The translations under genes were made by a program, and so were the position numbers. Positions 56,913 through 64,000 of a DNA stretch of 64,000 nucleotides are shown here, one piece after another. Each line of letters opens with the position of its first letter. Within the stretch, counting starts at the first letter, position 1. This stretch comes from Saururus chinensis (Eukaryota > Streptophyta > Magnoliopsida > Piperales > Saururaceae), in assembly GCA_035235625.1 (NCBI GenBank), contig CP141145.1, forward strand, positions 43,690,668-43,754,667, given 5' to 3'. A model generated the notes under the pieces. It saw only the letters and a list, made by a program, of their open reading frames with translations, did not search any database and was not told where the DNA came from.

Positions 56913-58086
56913 AAGCCCCTCTGTATGTCAAGGGGATTCGATCCCAGATTCTCAGAAATTCAATCCTTGGACCCATTCCAAGCATCCATAACGCATTGTA
57001 GGCGAATGGGATTTGATTCCAGACCTCTCCCTCAAACCCGGAGCTGTATTAGAGAAAACTTATTGGGAACTTCAGGAGTCACATATGGAATTGACGGTGC
57101 ACATATTAATGCACATTAATGCAAGTGAGAGAACTGGAGGGTATTCCCTCCAAGTGTACTCAATAACTTCTTCTACACTGGGGACGTATCACTTTAACTG
57201 CTGATGAGAAACCTACCCTTGCCACCTAAACTAGACAGCCAAAAAGGTTTTAGAAGAAAATTTTTTGCCTTGTTTTGCATAATATTTCTCATGCAAAACA
57301 TACCTTCTTCCGCTAGTCTAATCCAGGTAAAGTCATAACGAATGAGAAATCTAATTCAAGAAATTTAACCAAAGCTTAAACCCTCTTAGAGACTCCAAAA
57401 GTACTCACACAATCAAATTCATATCGTCTCATTCACGGTATAATTATAGTCAAAGATATGCTGTTTCATCTACGCCAACCACCTGACGCTTTCGCATTTC
57501 CTCGATGTTCTAAAAAAATTACAAAGGTTAACACGCTGCAAAAAACAGGCCGGACCCGAAGAACAAAAATATATAAATCATATTATATATGTTGTAAGAG
57601 ATTATTAAACCTCCTACAAGGTTAAACTACATGGAGGCCCATAACTAAGCTAAAACGGGCAATTAACATACAACCTCAGTAAGTTACACTATGATCTGAA
57701 TGATATGATAGCCACCGTACAAACCCAGTGACTCGGAAACATTGTAATCAATCACCTATATTCCGAAAAAAATGACAGCCGCCTATAACTCCGCTACCGC
57801 TCAAAATGCACCTGAACCACAAAAAATTACTTACTTCTATCAGCACTTTACACTGGGGTAAGTCATGAGTCACACTCCACAGAAATTGACTGACAACTTC
57901 AGCATCCATCACGAGCAGTCCATAGAAGGCCCTTGCATCAGGGTCTATTTCTTGCAAGTAATCCAATCATAGAAGAAACCAGAACGACAGAGGGCATGGG
58001 TTCAACTGCCTCTTGAAAATTGGGCAGTCCACATGAGCCCTCCTCAAAATTTAGCAAAGCATATATTAGAATCTGCTTGAGCCTGA
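56913..58086. other. Intergenic and exportin-1 3' flank
   Basis: No gene recognised. The part next to 58087 should contain the 3' untranslated region of exportin-1, transcribed leftwards. Confidence 0.4.
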
Positions 58087-61000
58087 TCAGGAATCGACCA
58101 TCTCATCCTGAAGCTCGCTGGGAGCAATAAGACCCGGTATGGTAAGCATCCGCTGGCGGTCTCTTTCTCTCTGAGCTGCAGCTTCTTCCGCGTAGAGGTC
58201 CTTGTTATCCTGTAAACGTAGGCAAGAAGGAAATATAGCATTCATATTTCAAACTACTATGTTAAAGTACAGACACCATAACAGTCAACAATGTAGGGCA
58301 CAATATACCTCAGTCTATAACATTTTGGAATTTCATAAACCAATAATTCTAATGAGAATGGCACGAACATTATACAAACAAAAAGGAAACCACATATATA
58401 AGATTTCAGTTTACCGCATTACCTGAGCAGAAAATTCCTTTGATTGGACAAGAAAATCACGAATGTTATTTTTAAAAACTGGCAGCTCTTTTCTTGACTC
58501 AAACAAACCATTCACGAACTGTGTAATCTGTAAATATTCATACATAAAAGGATTAAGTAGCCAACGATAAAAAACTCAAAGCAATAAAGTTTTCTATTTT
58601 CTCCTACCTCTGTCGTTGTCATGTTGGGGAAAGATGTCCCTAATAGTTTTATGGTGTATTCACGAACAAACATCATGTTATTTGGGTAAGGAAGAGGGAC
58701 AGTGGCAGCATCCCACAGAGGCTCTGTCAAACAACTAGAATCCACCTGATGTAGGAATTACTTTGTGAGCTTACAAAACATTAACAAAACCAGCACAAAT
58801 GTGGATTGCCCTTACCAAACAAAACAAGTGTTGCAGCACTAACACATGCAGCTTGAAACCAGGCTTATGAAAAGTATCAGTCAAAACCGCAAAGATTTCT
58901 TGCAAGATAGTGAGGAAGTACGTCTGATGGAATTGATTGCAAAACTCAGAAACCTGTAAAAGCAAATAATGTCAGACCATGAGCTAACATGTCTGAGGAG
59001 CTCTGAGAATGTCCAGAATATAAAGACCACAACTACCGCCCAATAATATAAATATATGCAGATACTGCCCATTTGGCATGCAGGGGTAACTTAACAACCT
59101 CATAGCACCACCAGCTTATAAGGGGAGAAACGATATCAGCAATTTTTAGTACTTAGCAATGCTCTCTAGTTGCACTATTGGAGAAAGTAAATGTAAGCAG
59201 CCACTAGCATAAGTTGATGGTTTAGCAATTTAATGATTTAAGTAGATTTTTTTATCACACAGCTTCTACAAGAAATTGAAGATTACAAATTAAATCCAAG
59301 TAACCATAACCATAATCAACTAGCACCTCCTTCCAACAATTAAATCCAAAGTTCATAATGATAGAAAAATCTGAAAATTGCACTACTCAATCAGCTTATG
59401 CTATACATCCTAAAAACACAACTAACTTCATTTTTTTCTCTTTTTATGCATGCAAAGTTCTACTCTTCAGATGTTCTCGTGTTCATATTCTTTTCTGTAT
59501 AATGTTTTTCACGTAATTTGTTCTTGAATTTTTAGTGGTTGAGCCACTTCGAGGTCGAAACAATTAACACCTCATAATTTAGTAATAACTTTACCAATTT
59601 AACCGGCAAACATTTTTATCCTGCTTGATTCCTTTAAATAGTAGTGGGGCTATAGGGTCTATTTTTATACTTAAAAGCCAAAAGTATCCTTTGTAGCATG
59701 TCAAAATTAGTAAAGAGAATAAGAAGCACTCAAATTCAGTTTGATATACAACTGTTTGAATATTTTGTCACAACATGAGGTATGCTGCATTTAATTTCTT
59801 CTACCTTAACCACTGATAATTTAGGTTGAAAACGTCAATATATATGTTTAGTTCAAACAACCACAACTTTTGCAATTATTTTTTTAAAATGGTACCATAC
59901 ACTTTATCCCAATTATTTGGGTGTTGCTTGCAAGCTTTGCTAATTCACATCTTATATGTGTGCATACTTAGTAACATATATTAAGTAAAATCATTCTTCT
60001 CTCATCAGAGAATTGCATCCAAAGGGCAGTACAGCTAATGGAGCTCCCAGCCACTTTTTCTTGATTGAATTTATAAAATCATTCCAATATAACACATGTA
60101 TGCCTGAAGATCATGTCATCAGACATGAATGGCTAGGATGTAGCCTATGAAAATGACTACCAAAAAGCGCCTGAACAGATATAAATGCTTATTTTCTTAT
60201 GGATTCAAAATTATTCCAAGAATCCTTTGATATATGGTGAATGAAGCCAAGTAATCCTAATCATAATCAAGTAGTGCATTTTCCTTGGAGACATGGATCT
60301 TATGCCTCCATACTAGCATGTATTGTGACAAATTTTTCGTAAGAGATAACATAGTCATATCCTTCCTTATTAACTCAATCCAAGTTCTCTTAGTTCTCCC
60401 TCTCCCTCTTTTGACATCATTTACATAAAACCCTTCCAAGTAGTAAGCTTACAATTTTTTTAACTCAAAAACTCTATTCATACCCCAACAAAAATGTTTT
60501 ATTAAATTACTAAAAGCATAAAAGTAAATAGATACCATACCTGAAAGTTCTTTAGCATCTCTAATAGGAGGAGGAGACCAGTTTCAGCTATGTTTCTTTC
60601 AGTATGCCGAAATGCCCAGATGATAGAATCCATTACTAGCTTCAAATGCTGACACGCCAAAACTTAGGATATCAGAAGTGTACAATATATCACTTGCCGC
60701 TTACAACTCATAATACTAACAATACAAATAGGAGTTTTTGCGGCAACCTGACTTGACAGGTGGATCAGGGCACGGAAACAATGAGTAGCAATTGCCCGAA
60801 GTAAAGAAAAGAATTTAAGACGATGCTCCGGGTAATCTTCAAAATTTTTTGTTATCATCTGACATCAAAAGTTAATTGTGGTTGATTCTATCAAAAGAAA
60901 TATGGATATACTAAATTTAGTTGATCATAAGCTCCATACCTCAAGTGTGCATTCAAAAACTGCTTCAAATATACGAGGAACGTCTTCCATCATAACACTC

Positions 61001-64000
61001 TTGTACCTATCATTTCCAATTAATCACATGTCAGAGAGCAGGATGTGCAGAACCTCCAGTAAGTAAGATTTGAAGCAAATAGAAAAAAGTAGAGTGAGCT
61101 AACTTGTTTATGATAGTGGCAAAGAGTGACAAAACTTCAGACTCCCTGGCATCAGGTAAATTTCTTGCATAGTCACCGAGAATGGGGTCCATCATTGGTG
61201 GAACAAACTGCTTGCCAATTTGGGGTTGGTCTTCAGCTTTGTCCAAGAATGTTTCAACTAGCTTGAGGGTCTCACGCTTAACTGATCTGTGCAAGAAATG
61301 TCAGGTATTAGAGCATTAACAAATCTATTGTGCAGAAGTGTGCAGGCAAAAATTGGTGAAAAAATCCCATTTTCTCACCTAAGAAGTTTCACAAACGATG
61401 TTCTTGAGGCAAAGGGCCCTCCTTCTGCTATATTATTCGATATGAGTTCACTATACATCCTGTTTCAAGAGGGTATTATGGTAAAAGAGTTATGCAAGGT
61501 TCCGTAGCAACATTATAGTTCTTTTTAAAAAAAGTCAGATAAAGACTTAAATAAAACAAAAGCAATACCTATACACATTAAGCATGTCAAGAAAGATCAA
61601 GGATATTTGAGATAGGAAATATGTTCCAAGTGAACTAGCCACACTTGTATTTGTCTGCAGAAATTCAAGAGGTTAATGTTACTAAAACTGTGCTTAAATG
61701 GCAGAATATAACAGTAGAGGAGTAGCAGGGCAAGCCTAGTCCCAAAAAACTATGCCTTAAACTCTAGGAAGAAATTTCCGGTAATTAACTCATATAAAAG
61801 AGCATACGGCACAAATGATGGAAATATAACATAAAAGATAATGTTGAAAATAATTCTTTCTACATAATGAGAAAAATTTCAGCATTTTTTGGTTGGAAGG
61901 AGGGTAAAATAAGAGAGAAAAAAGGAAAGGTTAGTGACAAACAAAAAAGGAAAATCCTCACTACTTTGCCTATAATTGTTAACAAGAAGAAACATTTGGG
62001 TATTGAGAGAGTTTTATCCCAGCACGAAGGCACTAAATTTGTCATGAAAGATCCTCATGTCAGTTTCCTTCTTTGTTCATTCCCCGCCTCTTAAATTGCA
62101 AAAAATTTAAATGCAAAAAATAAACATGATGAAATCGAGCATATATCCCGCCATAGATACTGCCAACTATTGTGGCTAAAGACATTCCATCCCTTTTCTT
62201 GGCCTCCCACAACCATAAAGGCAATAAAGAGTGCCAAAAACAAAAATAAATGATCAACTAACACACCGTATGCTATATAATGAAACACGGAAGTAAATCC
62301 ACACCAACACCCAGAGCTAAATCAGATCATATACTATATATTATTATAAAATGCACCTACACAGATTTCAATTAAGATAGAATTTCAATTTTGGATATAT
62401 AATTATCCTAAAAAAATCTTAATACGACTGTAGGCACAACAGCAATCCCACTATTCACGTTGTATTATTTCCAACTTTGTAGAGCTATATCTTGAGGTGC
62501 GGACCTCAAAATTGTGCATTCTTGATACCATTGGAAAGCTCTTGACGAGCTCTATCAAATGAGACCCACAAGGGTATTTAAAAAAAAATTAGGTGGGTCT
62601 GCACATGATAATTTTCTGCAATTTTCCTATATTACCCTTTTCCAATTTTACTCTCATAATTATCCTCAACAACAGCCAAGCTCTTACAATCAACTCCTCA
62701 ATCTTTGTCATTCATATTTAAAAGATCAACCTTGACACTTTGATGAGGATATTAATGTTAATTAGTGGATAAACTATATGAAATGAAGTTGATAAGAATT
62801 GGATCTTTTATATTAAGTAATTTGATCTCCTATTGTAAATGAAGACAAAAACAGAATACTCTCATGGATTTTTTAGTGTATCTTGCTAACTATAAGTGCT
62901 GTAATTAGAGAAAATTCTACTTCAACAAAGTCCCACTACAAATACATTTGTACTTGTGTAGAGATACTGTAGGCACACAACATAGCACAAGCGAAAGCTA
63001 ACATGTTCATATGATGCATTCACATATACCTAGGTTTTGTTTCTTCTACTGCTATTAACCCCAACGATTTGCATGCCATGGTTGTGTAATTGTTTCCTAT
63101 TTACTATATACTTGTGTAAATTGTTTCCTGATGATGCTCCTAGGAAAGAAATGTGTACGCTACCCAGAAGAAAGGGAACATATACGTCACCAAACTACAC
63201 CTGAATAAGAAGAAGGGCGCGCTCCGCAACAAGAAGTCCCTGGACACCGTCGTCTGCAACCAGTGGCCTAAAATTAAACCTATGAGATTTAGACTCCCAG
63301 TTGTTTGCTACAATGTATTTAGGCTGGTGTATCATTTATAATTATATGCGCATGTAATCTATGTTCATTATAATCTTGGAAGCATGTATTATAATTGTAG
63401 TATGCAAGGAAGACCTCTTTCTGATATTTATGTTCATTATCTCTAATTTATCTATTTTTTTCTTAATTAATCTGTATTTACAAGCACAATGCACATGCAT
63501 TCTCACTAGTATTGGAAAACCAATACCTGTATAGACTAAAGCAGGAATAAAAGCCATAAAAATTTCCCCACAACAAAAAAAATGGAGCACCATATCAGGA
63601 TACCTGAAGTATGTTTAGCACAGTTCTTACGACATCTTGATCCTTAAGAAAGTCGACACTTTGGCGTGCCTGACCGATAATTTCAGCCCATTTCTACAAG
63701 AGAAGCGAACTGAGTAAGCACAGTGAATTACAAAGCAGATATAAGTGGATGACACTATTTTCGCTCCTACAAGCAAGAAAGTAACACTATCTGGTAACAG
63801 CCAACCTGATTTGGAAGTTCCATCAGCCTTTGAAGATACTCATCCCGCTTCTGAGGGTCAGATTCTGCTTGAATCATTTGACCCACCTGCAATATGAACA
63901 ATAAATCGACATCCAAAAGATAACCATGCATCTTTTCATAGAAGCCCACAAACTCAATTGCTTATATAATTCCTTAAAACCATTACATGCGTACCGATTC
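58087..64000 (-). CDS. XPO1: Exportin-1 (CRM1/XPO1), C-terminal 438 aa, 13 exons, 5' part outside window
   Basis: Exons in transcript order: 64000-63995 (partial), 63886-63806, 63693-63604, 61654-61569, 61459-61379, 61286-61104, 61006-60940, 60858-60748, 60648-60541, 58953-58816, 58745-58608, 58527-58423, 58209-58087; all GT-AG, phases consistent, 439 codons with stop. Exportin-1 is the Ran-GTP-dependent receptor carrying leucine-rich NES cargo out of the nucleus. Seen: [91 protein letters not shown] and the end [15 protein letters not shown], all highly conserved with Arabidopsis XPO1A. This part covers the later HEAT repeats; the NES-binding groove and Ran-binding N-terminus lie beyond the right edge. 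Two introns are long: 58954-60540 holds a LINE relic and 61655-63603 a GC-rich coding-like fragment. Confidence 0.95.
59850..60440 (-). mobile_element. LINE 3' remnant in an exportin-1 intron
   Basis: The minus strand encodes [19 protein letters not shown] and [15 protein letters not shown], the usual C-terminal end of plant LINE reverse-transcriptase proteins (RRGRPKKTW..V...D...L..T...A.DR..WR..I). Downstream a CCCAAATAATTGGGATAAAG block resembles the standard LINE 3' end, followed by a GTTGTGGTTGTTT tail. 5' truncated, as most LINE insertions are. Confidence 0.65.
63144..63275 (+). pseudogene. GC-rich coding-like fragment inside an exportin-1 intron
   Basis: About 130 bases, much GC-richer than the surrounding intron, translate to [20 protein letters not shown] then [18 protein letters not shown], on the strand opposite to exportin-1. 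Sharp composition borders and coding-like codon choice (GTC, CTC, CTG, AAG) suggest an inserted exon piece. Source family not recognised, and no flanking transposon ends were found. Confidence 0.4.

Overview
This is nuclear DNA from a flowering plant, most likely a monocot. Genes have many GT-AG introns. First exons are GC-rich beside AT-rich surroundings (16428-16794, 24690-25850, 40599-40889). The class B lysophosphatidate acyltransferase resembles the coconut enzyme, and several transposons carry CTCCCTCCGTCC-type ends. An old plastid insertion keeps pieces of ycf1 and ycf2, which grass plastids have lost, so a non-grass monocot is the best guess. The species is not determined.

Six intact or near-intact host genes were modelled exon by exon with consistent reading phase: a small PADRE/DUF4228 protein (7287-7658, +); a SPARK-domain GPI-anchored protein (8840-13779, +, 7 exons, 460 aa); an unrecognised basic nuclear-type protein (16428-19224, +, 5 exons, 487 aa); an Hsp110-like HSP70-16 (21373-25850, -, 9 exons, 782 aa) with a canonical heat-shock element upstream; a class B LPAAT (33338-35854, +, 5 exons, 296 aa); and an RBP45-type triple-RRM protein (40599-45110, +, 407 aa). 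The 3' half of exportin-1 (58087-64000, -, 13 exons) runs off the right edge. They are ordinary separate plant genes (stress response, chaperone, lipid synthesis, mRNA binding, nuclear export), not a cluster.

Between and inside the genes lies a dense record of DNA rearrangement. At 2.09-3.17 kb is a mosaic of plastid fragments (5S rRNA, ycf1, complete trnL-UAG, ycf2, 16S rRNA, rps3) with telomere-like repeats beside the last piece. Stowaway-type elements flanked by TA are frequent; two are far larger than normal and carry host gene pieces: 15001-15909 holds an aromatic amino acid decarboxylase piece joined to a phenylalanine ammonia-lyase piece, and 38384-39436 holds a leucine-rich-repeat receptor kinase piece. 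At 46825-50450 two related Pack-MULE elements lie 32 bp apart, each with its own target duplication; one carries a cationic amino acid transporter fragment, the other a CYP94-like P450 fragment and a possible ERF piece. A gag-only LTR retrotransposon fossil with intact target duplication occupies 29219-32372. An unprocessed DEAD-box helicase (RH32-like) pseudogene lies at 56005-56912 and a LINE remnant sits in an exportin intron.

The most interesting content is therefore gene-fragment capture by two unrelated transposon superfamilies in one 35-kb stretch. No CRISPR, prokaryotic operon or other defence-like system was seen.
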